Of a stretch of 24,512 nucleotides of DNA, positions 14,145 to 20,631 are shown piece by piece; position 1 is the stretch's first letter, and every line of letters begins with the position of its first letter. The stretch lies in IMG/VR virus record IMGVR_UViG_3300044701_003679, positions 1 through 24,512 of that record; one strand, 5' to 3'. This DNA comes from a virus. The notes under the pieces were generated by a model. That model had not been told where the DNA came from. It ran no database searches and worked only from the letters and a program-made list of their open reading frames with translations. Position numbers and translations under genes: made by a program.

Positions 14145-14471
14145 ATGTTGGACCATCACATCGATGGCTCCCTCCTTTGCTCGAAGCGCACGGCCAAGCT
14201 GAGATTTCGTCAGGGGATCCTGGATTCCTGGGGCGGGGCGTGCGCGTATTGCGGCGCTCCGGCAGGGACGTTGGATCACGTCCGCGCTCGGCGGCGCGGC
14301 GGTGCCACGGTGCAGCGGAATCTCGTCGCGGCGTGCGCCTGCTGTAACCGGGCCAAGGGCTCGGAGGAGTGGACTTGCTGGTTCCGGAGCCAAGCGTTCT
14401 GGGATAGCACTCGGGAGCAGCGGATCTGGTGGTGGACTCAGACCCCACTGGATTTACCCCTCATTGCCTAG
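14145..14471 (+). CDS. HNH endonuclease
   Basis: The protein has 108 residues from the ATG at 14145 (MLDHHIDGSLLCSKRTAKLR); a TTG at 14136 would add three. It is on the plus strand inside a minus-strand packaging block. The HNH fold is clear: first zinc pair CAYC, catalytic LDHVRARRRGGAT, then NLVAACACCNRAKGSEEW with the second zinc pair, and a Trp-rich C-terminus (CWFRSQAFWDSTREQRIWWW) typical of the cyanobacterial HNH subgroup I recall. HNH proteins near terminase genes can cut DNA for packaging in HK97-like phages, but the reversed strand and AP2 neighbour fit a free-standing homing nuclease better. It converges on the AP2 gene with an 18-bp overlap at the 3' ends. Confidence 0.88.
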   Translation: MLDHHIDGSLLCSKRTAKLRFRQGILDSWGGACAYCGAPAGTLDHVRARRRGGATVQRNLVAACACCNRAKGSEEWTCWFRSQAFWDSTREQRIWWWTQTPLDLPLIA

Positions 14472-14726
14472 GTCGTTGATCAACGCGAAGTCCCCGATGA
14501 TCCGCAGCGCCGCCTCGTTGTAGGCGCGGGCGGCTTCGAGCTCGGTGGCGTAGTTGCCTAGGTAGTAGCGCTGGCCTTTGTGAGTCAGGCAAGCGCGGTA
14601 GGGGTGGGTGGGCGTGCCCTTGGTGACGCCGCGGAAGCGGGAGAACTTGCCGCTGGGCAACGGCCTGCGCGCCTGGGACAGGTAGAAGTCGCGGTCTGAG
14701 AGGCGCTTGCGGTAGTAGCTCGGCAT
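14454..14726 (-). CDS. AP2-domain DNA-binding protein
   Basis: This 90-residue protein starts at the ATG at 14726 (MPSYYRKRLSDRDFYLSQAR), one base after the terminase stop. A TTG at 14741 inside the terminase gene would add five residues. The single AP2 domain is clear: SRFRGVTKGTPTHPYRACLT, then GQRYYLGNYATELEAARAYNEAALRIIGDFALIN, with the YLGNYATELEAARAYNEAA core. AP2 domains in phages and cyanobacteria occur mainly as the DNA-recognition part of HNH homing endonucleases. Here the AP2 gene and an HNH gene lie tail to tail on opposite strands, as if the two functions of one such enzyme had been split and one part inverted. A role as DNA-binding partner of the HNH is inference. Confidence 0.88.
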   Translation of the reverse strand: MPSYYRKRLSDRDFYLSQARRPLPSGKFSRFRGVTKGTPTHPYRACLTHKGQRYYLGNYATELEAARAYNEAALRIIGDFALINDLGNEG

Positions 14727-14727
14727 C

Positions 14728-16209
14728 TCAGATGTGGGCAAAGAAGCCGGCTGTGTTGGGCACCTCTGGGATGAGGTGGCAGGCGAAAGCTAGGGCCATC
14801 ACCGTGTCGTCGTGGGCGCCGGAGGCGGCTTCGCGGTTGCCGGATTCCTTTTGCTGGAAGGCGCGGAGCTCGTCGCTGATCACGCCCTCGGGGAAGATCA
14901 GCTCGTCGTGCTCCATCAGGAACAGGATCCGATCTGTCGCCACGATCTTGCTGGGGCGACTGGTGTTAAAAGTTTCGATAGCGTAGTTGGGCAGGATGTT
15001 TGACAGCGCCTCTGCGATTACGGCGCCCATTGCCTGCTTCTCCACGATTACCCGCTCCGGAAGGTAATCCTCGATGAGGCTTTTGACGTGCTTCAAGCTG
15101 TACTCGGTGCTGCGACCGTTCTCGCGGTACATGCCCACGACCTCGTAGGGCTTTTCGGTGATGTCCAGGACGACCGCTGTGAAGTAGTCGTTGCCGCCGG
15201 CGTTGGGGTCCACGCCAATCACGTAGGTGCGACCGATGGAGCCGCACTCGCGCCAGTGGCCTCGGGCGGCGCGGCGCACCAGATCCGAGGGGAACACCTG
15301 GGTGTCAGTGGCGCCAAACGCCAGCTCGTACTCGGAGTCCCATGCGGCTTGGGTCATCCGGCGCGACTCGCGGGTGTTGCGCGCCCAGTCCGGGTCGTGG
15401 CCGTAGAGCGGATGCTGGCTGTAGTGGATCGCGACGCGGTTCCAGGAGTCCTTGACCTCGGCGAGGCGGGCGTTGAGCTCCTCGATGCGCCGGCGCCGGA
15501 CGTACTCGTACCAGTCGGCTGGCGTGCCCTGGTGCCAGAGCTGGCCGAACCAGTCGAGCTCGGTGTCGGGCGTCGAGGTGACGATCACCTTGGCGTTCTC
15601 GCCCACCATGGACAAGGTGGGCATGGCGCCCCGGTAGATCTCGGCGGCGCCGTCGAGGAAGGCGCCTTCGTCCATGAACAGGACGGAGCAGCTGGGGATA
15701 CCCCGCGCTGCGCGGGGCGACGCGGGTAGGAAGTACAGGGTGCCCCGGCCTTCGATGGCGATCTGGGTGTTGCTGTCTGTCAGGTAGCGGATGGATTCGC
15801 CCTCGATGCTGTTGGCCATGGCGCGGACGCGGCGGCCGAGCTCGGAGGCGTCCTGCTGGGTCTTGGAGAAGACCACGGCGGCGAAGCCGCGCTCGGTGAG
15901 GGCACGGCAGAGCAGATAGGAGCACACCGTCTCGGAGGCGCCCATCTGGCGGGACTTGTTGATGATCGTGTTCGGGTGCTCGTTGATCGAGCGCACGAGC
16001 TCGACTTGGTAGGGGTATGGGTCGAAGGGGGCGACGGTGCCGCCGGTGCGGATCCAGGTGCGTCGTGCGAACGACGGCCAGTCCTCGACGCCGGGGAGCT
16101 TGGTGACGCGCACGCCGGGGTCGAAGTTGGCGGAGCGGGCTTTGCGCTTGGCCAGTTCGAGCCGGAGCTTGTCGGCGCGGCGTTGGAGCTGGGCGAGGGA
16201 GGCGGTCAC
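14728..16209 (-). CDS. Terminase large subunit
   Basis: The protein has 493 residues and a GTG start at 16209 that overlaps the small-terminase stop as GTGA. It is the ATP-driven DNA packaging motor with nuclease. The ATPase part has an adenine-binding YPYQVELVR near 66-73, a Walker A variant KSRQMGASE at 85-93, Walker B VLFMDE at 176-181, and the coupling motif VTSTP at 210-214. The nuclease part has the RNase H-like acids: Asp 334 in VIGVDPNAGG, Glu 390 in VIVEKQAMG, and Asp 467/468 in GAHDDTVMALAFA. Length is normal for the family and all key residues are present. The gene is followed directly by the AP2 gene, not the portal, which points to an insertion. Confidence 0.95.
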   Translation of the reverse strand: MTASLAQLQRRADKLRLELAKRKARSANFDPGVRVTKLPGVEDWPSFARRTWIRTGGTVAPFDPYPYQVELVRSINEHPNTIINKSRQMGASETVCSYLLCRALTERGFAAVVFSKTQQDASELGRRVRAMANSIEGESIRYLTDSNTQIAIEGRGTLYFLPASPRAARGIPSCSVLFMDEGAFLDGAAEIYRGAMPTLSMVGENAKVIVTSTPDTELDWFGQLWHQGTPADWYEYVRRRRIEELNARLAEVKDSWNRVAIHYSQHPLYGHDPDWARNTRESRRMTQAAWDSEYELAFGATDTQVFPSDLVRRAARGHWRECGSIGRTYVIGVDPNAGGNDYFTAVVLDITEKPYEVVGMYRENGRSTEYSLKHVKSLIEDYLPERVIVEKQAMGAVIAEALSNILPNYAIETFNTSRPSKIVATDRILFLMEHDELIFPEGVISDELRAFQQKESGNREAASGAHDDTVMALAFACHLIPEVPNTAGFFAHI

Positions 16210-16679
16210 TCGTCCTCGGGATCAGCGGATTTCAGGAGGTCCAGGTCGTCACCCTCGGTCTCGGGTACGGGCTCGGCTGGGATCTGGAGCAGGCCGTAGA
16301 TCTGATGCTCCAGGTCGGACACCGTGCGCTCGAGGAGCTTGCGCTCTTGGTAGGCGGCGGCACCGTTGAGCAGGGCGCGGGAGGCGGCGATGCGGTCGCT
16401 GGCGCGGGCGTTTTCGTCGTTCATGATCGACGTCAACGTCGCGATGGCCTCGGGCATCAGGGCGACGTTGCGCGACTGGGAGCTGTCGATCAGCTCCTGC
16501 TGCATGTTGTAGATGGCGCGCTGGACGGCGGGCCGCTTGCGCCAGTTGTAGAGGGTCTTTTCGGCGATGCCCAGGGCGCGGGCGACTTCTCGGCAGGTCT
16601 TGCCGCGGGCCAGAAGGTCGGCGGCGAGGCGTTCGTTCTCGCGGAGCCCGTCGACGTAGTTGGGATTGCGCGCAATCAT
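16206..16679 (-). CDS. Terminase small subunit
   Basis: The protein has 157 residues and starts MIARNPNYVDGLRENERLAA. A helix-turn-helix at about 23-50 (LLARGKTCREVARALGIAEKTLYNWRK) would recognise the packaging site. A helical middle part (MPEAIATLTSIMNDENARASDRIAASRALLNGA) serves as oligomerisation core, and a coiled segment (YQERKLLERTVSDLEHQIYGLL) precedes an acidic C-terminus (LLKSADPEDE), the usual layout of small terminases. It overlaps the large subunit by four bases (GTGA). A 79-base gap upstream of the start is the likely place for a promoter of the packaging genes, though I see no clear consensus. Confidence 0.88.
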   Translation of the reverse strand: MIARNPNYVDGLRENERLAADLLARGKTCREVARALGIAEKTLYNWRKRPAVQRAIYNMQQELIDSSQSRNVALMPEAIATLTSIMNDENARASDRIAASRALLNGAAAYQERKLLERTVSDLEHQIYGLLQIPAEPVPETEGDDLDLLKSADPEDE

Positions 16680-16758
16680 GGCCGGATCGTTACTGACGGG
16701 AACGGGTTTTTACCGCTTCTGGGCACAGCGTAACCAGTTCAGGACAGGGCGGAAACGG

Positions 16759-16995
16759 CTACGCGCTCGGGGGTTTTGGCGTGGTGGCGTAGTCCAGGCC
16801 GGCGGCAAATTCGTACAGGGAGCGGTGGTCGTAGCGGTCGAGGTTCGCCGCGATGGCGTGGCGCGCTTCGTTGGCGATGTGGGCGAGAACTGCCGCGAGC
16901 CCCGCGTGCGTAGGGGAGGCATGCTCCGACGGGGCGTGGGTCGCTCGGATGTAGGTGTCGACGAGCGCGTCCAGGTTGGGGTTGATCTCGATCAT
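16759..16995 (-). CDS. Small hypothetical protein upstream of small terminase
   Basis: This 78-residue protein starts at the ATG at 16995 (MIEINPNLDALVDTYIRATH). The open frame extends upstream over the dCTP deaminase gene, but that part is Ser/Pro/Thr-rich antisense-type sequence. The visible protein is helical, with HAGLAAVLAHIANEARHAIA and DRYDHRSLYEFAAGLDYA, and contains no Cys. I do not recognise a family. It begins 4 nt after the deaminase stop, so it belongs to that operon. A short gap follows before the small terminase. Confidence 0.6.
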   Translation of the reverse strand: MIEINPNLDALVDTYIRATHAPSEHASPTHAGLAAVLAHIANEARHAIAANLDRYDHRSLYEFAAGLDYATTPKPPSA

Positions 16996-16999
16996 CAGC

Positions 17000-17581
17000 T
17001 CAAATCCGCGCGGTGATGACGCTCTCGGGCTGGTCTTGGTACTTGCCTGAGCGGGTTTCGTAGGAGACGGCGCAGGGGTCGCCTTCAAGGAACAGGGCTT
17101 GGACAATGCCCTCGCCGGCGTAGATGCGGCAGTCGGCGCTGGAGCTGTTGCTGAACTCCAGGGTGAGGTGGCCGCGCCAGCCGGCCTCGCCGGGGGTGGT
17201 GTTGGCGATCACGCCCATGCGGGCGTAGGTCGACTTGCCGATGAACAGGCAGGTGATGTTCGGCGGGATGTCCAGGTGCTCCAGCGCGACACCGAGGCCG
17301 TAGCTATGGCCCGGAAGGATGAAGTAGGAGCCGCGCTCGTCTGTGTGGAGCTCGACGGATTCGAGGTTCGCCGGGTTGAAGTCCTTGGGGTCCATCACGG
17401 TTCCCGGGACGTGGCGGAAGACCAGGAACTCGCGGGGGCTGAGGCGTAGGTCGTAGCCGTAGGAGCTGCAGCCGTAGCTGAGGACCTTGCCGGTGGGCGC
17501 TTCGCGGATGAGGTTTGGCTCGAAGGGCTGGATCATGCCGCCGGCGGCGCGCACGCGGATCCAGATGTCGTTCTTCAGCAT
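17000..17581 (-). CDS. dcd: dCTP deaminase
   Basis: The protein has 193 residues and starts MLKNDIWIRVRAAGGMIQPF. It converts dCTP to dUTP (or to dUMP in bifunctional forms), feeding thymidylate synthesis during phage replication. Family motifs are in place: SYGYDLRLSP at 40-49, the nucleotide-binding GKSTYARMG at 115-123 with Ser 117 and Arg 121, a PGEAGWRGHLTLEFSN block at 130-145 with the catalytic Glu 142, and a C-terminal YQDQPE that closes over the substrate. Length is typical of a complete enzyme. The start shares one base with the upstream stop (TGATG), so it is coupled to the zinc-ribbon regulator gene. Confidence 0.93.
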   Translation of the reverse strand: MLKNDIWIRVRAAGGMIQPFEPNLIREAPTGKVLSYGCSSYGYDLRLSPREFLVFRHVPGTVMDPKDFNPANLESVELHTDERGSYFILPGHSYGLGVALEHLDIPPNITCLFIGKSTYARMGVIANTTPGEAGWRGHLTLEFSNSSSADCRIYAGEGIVQALFLEGDPCAVSYETRSGKYQDQPESVITARI

Positions 17582-17922
17582 CAGACGTGAGTCCAGGTTT
17601 TGCGGGTGACGATGCGGGAGACGGTCTCGGGGGCGATGCCGTACTCGCGGGCGAGGTTTTTCTGAGGAATGCCTGAGGCGGCCTGACGACGGAGGCGGAT
17701 GACGTCGTCTTCTGTGAGCACCGAGGCACCGTTGCGTGAACCCATGGGACCGGGGACGGGTTTGGGGGTACCGGGCTTTGGCCCTGGCTTTGGGTGGAGG
17801 TAGGTCTCACAGGTGCGCGTAAGCGCCTCGCACTTCAGACAGCGGAGCCAGCGATGGGTTACGTCGTGTTCGTGCTCGGTGCAGACGACTCGGGTTCGAG
17901 ATCCGCAGGAGCGGCAGCGCAT
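17581..17922 (-). CDS. Zinc-ribbon plus helix-turn-helix protein (NrdR-finger-like)
   Basis: This 113-residue protein starts MRCRSCGSRTRVVCTEHEHD. The first about 42 residues form a Cys-pair zinc ribbon (CRSC and, after 25 residues, CLKC) ending TRTCETY, much like the zinc finger at the start of NrdR, the repressor of ribonucleotide reductase genes. The ATP-cone that follows in true NrdR is missing. A Pro/Gly linker (HPKPGPKPGTPKPVPGP) instead leads to a helix-turn-helix at about 68-108 (LTEDDVIRLRRQ...GIPQKNLAREYGIAPETVSRI), as in resolvase-like or homeodomain-like phage proteins. It is translationally coupled to the dCTP deaminase. A regulatory role in nucleotide or early gene expression is inference. 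Confidence 0.8.
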   Translation of the reverse strand: MRCRSCGSRTRVVCTEHEHDVTHRWLRCLKCEALTRTCETYLHPKPGPKPGTPKPVPGPMGSRNGASVLTEDDVIRLRRQAASGIPQKNLAREYGIAPETVSRIVTRKTWTHV

Positions 17923-18092
17923 GGGTCTTTGTGGTTTGCGGCGTATTGGCGGAGCAGCTGGATCTTGCGCTCGTCGATCAAGTGGGCGGAGCTCACGATT
18001 GAGCAGGGACCGCCCTCGGGGAAGCAGATCCGGTAGCAGTCGTGGCCGTGGCAGTCGACGTAGTAGTCGACGGTGAGGTCGTCGGGGCTCAT
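17859..18092 (-). CDS. Small hypothetical protein
   Basis: This 77-residue frame starts at the ATG at 18092 (MSPDDLTVDYYVDCHGHDCY), which overlaps the upstream stop as ATGA. It contains YVDCHGHDCYRICFPEGGP near the start, with three Cys and two His, and an acidic, Ser-rich end. The last 64 nt overlap the start of the zinc-ribbon gene in another frame, a longer overlap than elsewhere in this block. I do not recognise the family. The longer frame upstream is basic low-complexity sequence and is not counted. Confidence 0.6.
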   Translation of the reverse strand: MSPDDLTVDYYVDCHGHDCYRICFPEGGPCSIVSSAHLIDERKIQLLRQYAANHKDPCAAAPADLEPESSAPSTNTT

Positions 18093-18427
18093 CGCATTCG
18101 GGTGTAGGCGGCGCGGCGCACTCGGATGCGGAAGAAGTCGCGGAGCTCGGGCTCGTTGGCCATGAGCATGCGGGCGTAGAGCGCGGTGTAGTTGTTGTTC
18201 AACCTCCACTCGGCGCACTTGTCATGCGTTTGGAGGGCGCGGTGGAAGCGGACGACCTCGAACAGGGCCTTGATGCCGTAATGGCTGCGGCCTTTGCTGC
18301 GCAGGTGGAGCGCGTGGTCGCGGAGCTCCGTGTAAACGCGGGGGTTGCTGATGTGGAACGCCCAGAAGTCGCGCTCGATGCGGTCGGGTTGCGTGCCGAG
18401 GAAGTTGCTGGTGGGGGCGAGGGTCAT
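18089..18427 (-). CDS. Conserved phage protein of unknown function
   Basis: This 112-residue protein starts MTLAPTSNFLGTQPDRIERD. It follows a pattern I have seen in other phage and cyanobacterial proteins: IERDFWAFHISNPRVYTELR, a basic SKGRSHYGIKALFEVVRFHRA, then LNNNYTALYARMLMANEPEL and DFFRIR. It has no membrane segment or Cys cluster and looks like a compact helical domain, possibly DNA-binding. ATGA overlaps join it to both neighbours. The function is not known to me. Confidence 0.75.
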   Translation of the reverse strand: MTLAPTSNFLGTQPDRIERDFWAFHISNPRVYTELRDHALHLRSKGRSHYGIKALFEVVRFHRALQTHDKCAEWRLNNNYTALYARMLMANEPELRDFFRIRVRRAAYTRMR

Positions 18428-18624
18428 GGCAGCGGTGCCTCGTCCGTGCAGGGCTCGTTGCCGTAGGCGATCCAGAGGCCGGTGTAGGTCTGGTGCGCCG
18501 GGTGGCTGGGGTCGTGGCGCCCGTCCTGCTCGTAGAGCGCGTCGAGGCGGTCCTGACGGGCTTGCTGGACCAGGGGGTTGCAGCCGGGCATGAAGCGGTG
18601 GGGTTGGGTGGCTGTCGCGTTCAT
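18424..18624 (-). CDS. Small hypothetical protein
   Basis: This 66-residue frame starts at the ATG at 18624 (MNATATQPHRFMPGCNPLVQ); a longer in-frame start at 18645 would add seven residues. Its end overlaps the next gene as ATGA. It contains a short helix (LVQQARQDRLDALYEQD), then HPAHQTYTGLWIAYGNEPC. It is probably a small phage accessory protein. The family is not recognised. Confidence 0.55.
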   Translation of the reverse strand: MNATATQPHRFMPGCNPLVQQARQDRLDALYEQDGRHDPSHPAHQTYTGLWIAYGNEPCTDEAPLP

Positions 18625-18670
18625 GAATGAGTTGGTGCGGGGCAAACGATAAGGGTGTTGGGCGGGGTTG

Positions 18671-18934
18671 TCAGCACTCCGCGGGGTCGCGGAGGAGGCG
18701 CTTGAGCCGACGGTTGAAGGCTTTGGCGCGAGCTCGGTCGTAGCTGGTGTGATGCCAGTGGCCGCACCAGGGACAGAGGTAGGGGGTCACGGTGTAGCCG
18801 CGGCGTTTGGCGAGGGCCATGGCTTCGGGGCGGGTGGTGAAGGCCGCCTTGGTGGAGCACATGGCCTCGGCTTTGGAGAGAAAGGCGTCGTCGTCGAGAT
18901 CGAGGGGGTTGATGTGGTCTGGGGTTGTGGTCAC
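18671..18934 (-). CDS. Small zinc-ribbon-like phage protein
   Basis: This 87-residue protein starts from a GTG at 18934 that overlaps the upstream stop as GTGA. The core is an N-terminal Cys and helix (MCSTKAAFTTRPEAMALAKR), then YTVTPYLCPWCGHWHHTSYD, the pattern of small zinc-ribbon proteins common in phages (C..K, then Y.CP.CG.WH.T). A basic tail follows (RARAKAFNRRLKRLLRDP). It probably binds nucleic acid or a host protein. The role is unknown. Confidence 0.75.
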   Translation of the reverse strand: MTTTPDHINPLDLDDDAFLSKAEAMCSTKAAFTTRPEAMALAKRRGYTVTPYLCPWCGHWHHTSYDRARAKAFNRRLKRLLRDPAEC

Positions 18935-19098
18935 TCGTCCTCGGGGCTCTCCAGGGCGACACGCTCCATATGGAGATTGTCGGACGCGGTGGCAAGGCTG
19001 TGGGCGAGGTTGCCGAGGGCTTCGAGGAAGGGGCCCACGACAGGGGCCAGGGCGAAGCTGTAGGTCTCGGTGAGGCGGAGGGGGTCAGGTCGGGTCAT
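18931..19098 (-). CDS. Small helical protein of 55 residues
   Basis: This short frame starts at the ATG at 19098 (MTRPDPLRLTETYSFALAPV) and ends SPEDE. Its start lies 14 nt inside the upstream gene and its stop overlaps the next start as GTGA, so both junctions match the packing of this operon, which is the main support. The middle (VVGPFLEALGNLAHSLATAS) is a single amphipathic helix. No family is recognised. Confidence 0.6.
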   Translation of the reverse strand: MTRPDPLRLTETYSFALAPVVGPFLEALGNLAHSLATASDNLHMERVALESPEDE

Positions 19099-19276
19099 GG
19101 AGAGAGGGCATGTGGAAGGTGCCTGCAGGGATGAAGCGGAAGCTCAGGCCCCGCTCGCGCAGGTTTGAGTTGGCACGGAGGATCTCTTGCTCCGTGGCGC
19201 AGGTGGTGTAGAGGGGGATCCCTGTTTCGACTTGCATGAGTTCGTACGCAGCAAAACCAGCCATGGAGATGTCCAT
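19085..19276 (-). CDS. Small hypothetical protein
   Basis: This 63-residue frame starts MDISMAGFAAYELMQVETGI; Met 5 is a possible alternative start. It reads as a small mixed fold: YELMQVETGIPLYTTCATEQ, a helix (QEILRANSNLRERG), then LSFRFIPAGTF. The end overlaps the next small gene by 14 nt. It is not recognised. A 105-base gap without clear signals lies upstream. Confidence 0.6.
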   Translation of the reverse strand: MDISMAGFAAYELMQVETGIPLYTTCATEQEILRANSNLRERGLSFRFIPAGTFHMPSLHDPT

Positions 19277-19381
19277 CTCGAAACGGCTGCCGGAACAGCG
19301 CGGGGCGGGTTGGGAAAAAGGGCGGGCTTCTACCGGCTCAGGCGGGAGAAGCGGACGCTGTTTCCAGTCTGTCGGGGTTGG

Positions 19382-19792
19382 TTAGCCCCTACCCCTCAGC
19401 AGGTAGCGAAGGGTCGTGGGATCCCTGTCGTCGTCTGAGTCGAGGCCGGGCAGCGGCTCGAGGGCGACGAGGAGGTTGAGCAGGTACTGGTCCATGCGGG
19501 CCAGGTGGGTGGCTGCGTCCACCCATTCGGTGTCGATCTCGTCCTCGGAGTCGATCAGCTGTGCGTTGTTCAGCAGGACGCTGGTGTTGAAGCTGCGCCA
19601 GAGGACGAGGACGAAGCCGACGAACTGCTGGAAGGTCCGATCACAGAGCTCACCCTTGGTGAGTTCGGTGTGGAGGAGGCGGACCAGCTTCTGGTTGCGG
19701 GGTTCGAGCTCGTCGTAGCGGGGGTAGAGCTCGCGGATGGAGGAGTCCGCGAGCGCTTCGAACAGGGCTTCCGGAGAGTCGGGGATTTGCAT
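19382..19792 (-). CDS. Hypothetical helical acidic protein
   Basis: The frame has 136 residues from the ATG at 19792 (MQIPDSPEALFEALADSSIR). The frame is open 12 codons further upstream from a start at 19828, but the ATG gives a better N-terminus. It is mostly helical: ELYPRYDELEPRNQKLVRLLH, then FQQFVGFVLVLWRSFNTSVLL, then WVDAATHLARMDQYLLNLL, with an Asp-rich stretch (LDSDDDRD) before a basic end. The VGFVLVLW stretch is hydrophobic but short for a membrane span. No family is recognised. Upstream lies a non-coding stretch with a plus-strand terminator. Confidence 0.65.
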   Translation of the reverse strand: MQIPDSPEALFEALADSSIRELYPRYDELEPRNQKLVRLLHTELTKGELCDRTFQQFVGFVLVLWRSFNTSVLLNNAQLIDSEDEIDTEWVDAATHLARMDQYLLNLLVALEPLPGLDSDDDRDPTTLRYLLRGRG

Positions 19793-19885
19793 CGGACTGG
19801 TCCGGCTACACCAGCGTATGAGGGGCACTCCCGTGGAGAAGGGAGCGCTGGGCGCCAGTGGTTGGGCGTGGGAGAATGGTTGTGC

Positions 19886-19921
19886 ATGGGCAGAAGTTCA
19901 CAGCGCTGTCCGTGTGGATGA
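19886..19921 (+). other. Possible 11-codon leader peptide on the plus strand
   Basis: The frame reads MGRSSQRCPCG and then stops, with GGGAGAA about 9 nt before the ATG and the strong plus-strand terminator starting 2 nt after the stop. The layout resembles a leader peptide and attenuator, but no regulated plus-strand gene follows. It is offered only because the terminator needs a transcript. Confidence 0.2.
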
Positions 19922-19923
19922 TT

Positions 19924-19954
19924 GGACCTGGGGGTGAGAGCCCAGGTCCTTTTT
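19924..19954 (+). terminator. Strong intrinsic terminator on the plus strand with no obvious gene in front
   Basis: There is a perfect 9-bp stem (GGACCTGGG / CCCAGGTCC) with an 8-nt loop, followed at once by TTTTTC. On the minus strand there is no T-tract, so it acts on plus-strand transcription. It lies in the non-coding gap 19793-19961 and implies a short plus-strand transcript. Confidence 0.85.
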
Positions 19955-19961
19955 CATGGAT

Positions 19962-20165
19962 TCAGTTCAGGTGAGCTGCGATCCGTGAGCGCAGATGTTC
20001 TGAACGTTGGCGAAATGTGGAGTACTCCACTGTTTCGCAAAGCCATTGCTGCGTGGCTTCATCTGTACTGTCCAAGATGATGTCGAGCGCATCAAAAAGC
20101 AGACAGAGATCGTCACCCCCAAGGTCAAGGGTGAAGGAGTGAGAGGCACAGGGGGTAGGCAGCAT
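19962..20165 (-). CDS. Small acidic hypothetical protein
   Basis: This 67-residue frame starts MLPTPCASHSFTLDLGGDDL, 11 nt after the stop of the Csx16-like gene. It is helical and acidic: DLCLLFDALDIILDSTDEATQQWLCET in two pieces, then FRQRSEHLRSRIAAHLN. Base composition is lower in GC than most neighbours. It is likely co-transcribed with the Csx16-like gene, so a linked function is possible. It is not recognised. Confidence 0.65.
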   Translation of the reverse strand: MLPTPCASHSFTLDLGGDDLCLLFDALDIILDSTDEATQQWLCETVEYSTFRQRSEHLRSRIAAHLN

Positions 20166-20176
20166 TGACGGACTGA

Positions 20177-20470
20177 CTAGATAGAGCGGACTCGGTAAGT
20201 CACGAGCTCGGCGCCGGCGGCATCCATCTCCTGGATGGTGATGTTGCCGCGGAGGAAACGCTCGCGGGAGGGGCGATCAAGGCCGGGGACGTTGACCTCA
20301 GTGACGCAATCGGCGAAGGCGGCAAGCCAGTAGGGAACGGTCCCGTAGACGTGCTTGTGAGCAATGTCGAGAGGGGCGACGTGTTCGAGGACAGGAGCCT
20401 TGATGCCCTTGTCATGGAGCCAGTCGATCACTGCTGGGTTCTTCGAGATGATTACGGCGTTTGAGGTCAT
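20177..20470 (-). CDS. Csx16-like protein (type III CRISPR accessory family, possible ring nuclease)
   Basis: This 97-residue protein starts at the ATG at 20470 (MTSNAVIISKNPAVIDWLHD). A longer frame to 20683 runs through repeat-rich non-coding sequence and is not counted. The pattern matches Csx16 (VVA1548) as I recall it: an opening beta strand plus NPAVIDWLHDKGI (about 11-23), VYGTVPYWLAAFADC (41-55), an aligned LD/RP region, then ITIQEMDAAGAELVTYRV (77-94). Csx16 proteins occur with type III CRISPR systems and have been predicted by comparative genomics to degrade cyclic oligoadenylate signals. In a phage, that would be an anti-defence function, by analogy with viral AcrIII-1. No cas genes are present here. 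The function is inference; the family match is from memory. Confidence 0.6.
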   Translation of the reverse strand: MTSNAVIISKNPAVIDWLHDKGIKAPVLEHVAPLDIAHKHVYGTVPYWLAAFADCVTEVNVPGLDRPSRERFLRGNITIQEMDAAGAELVTYRVRSI

Positions 20471-20491
20471 GTTCGGGGAGAAAGAACCGCT

Positions 20492-20511
20492 CGCTTGGGG
20501 TGACCCAAGCG
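20492..20511. promoter_or_regulatory. Perfect 8-bp inverted repeat upstream of the Csx16-like gene
   Basis: CGCTTGGG and CCCAAGCG flank a 4-base centre (GTGA), 22 bases upstream of the Csx16-like start. There is no T-tract on either side, so it is more likely an operator or a 5' UTR hairpin than a terminator. Confidence 0.45.
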
Positions 20512-20597
20512 CTGCGGGATGAGCAGTATGCATCAAATGCAAGTTGAAATGCGGCAAAACGCACGGTGTGCAGCAGGCTGCCGCAGAGTGCAGCGGT

Positions 20598-20631
20598 GCA
20601 TAAACCAGGGCGTTATGCACGTCTTGCATAA
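20598..20631. repeat. Three copies of TGCATAA, two of them as a tight inverted repeat
   Basis: TGCATAA lies at 20598-20604, its complement TTATGCA at 20613-20619, and TGCATAA again at 20625-20631. The last two form an inverted repeat with a 5-base centre; the first two form one with an 8-base centre. They sit in the 254-base non-coding gap upstream of the Csx16-like gene. The arrangement suits an operator for a dimeric regulator. Confidence 0.5.

Noticed and set aside
14136-14741. AP2 and HNH as parts of one broken gene
   Set aside because: They are on opposite strands, and each is intact with its own start and stop, so a simple frameshift or truncation cannot explain them.
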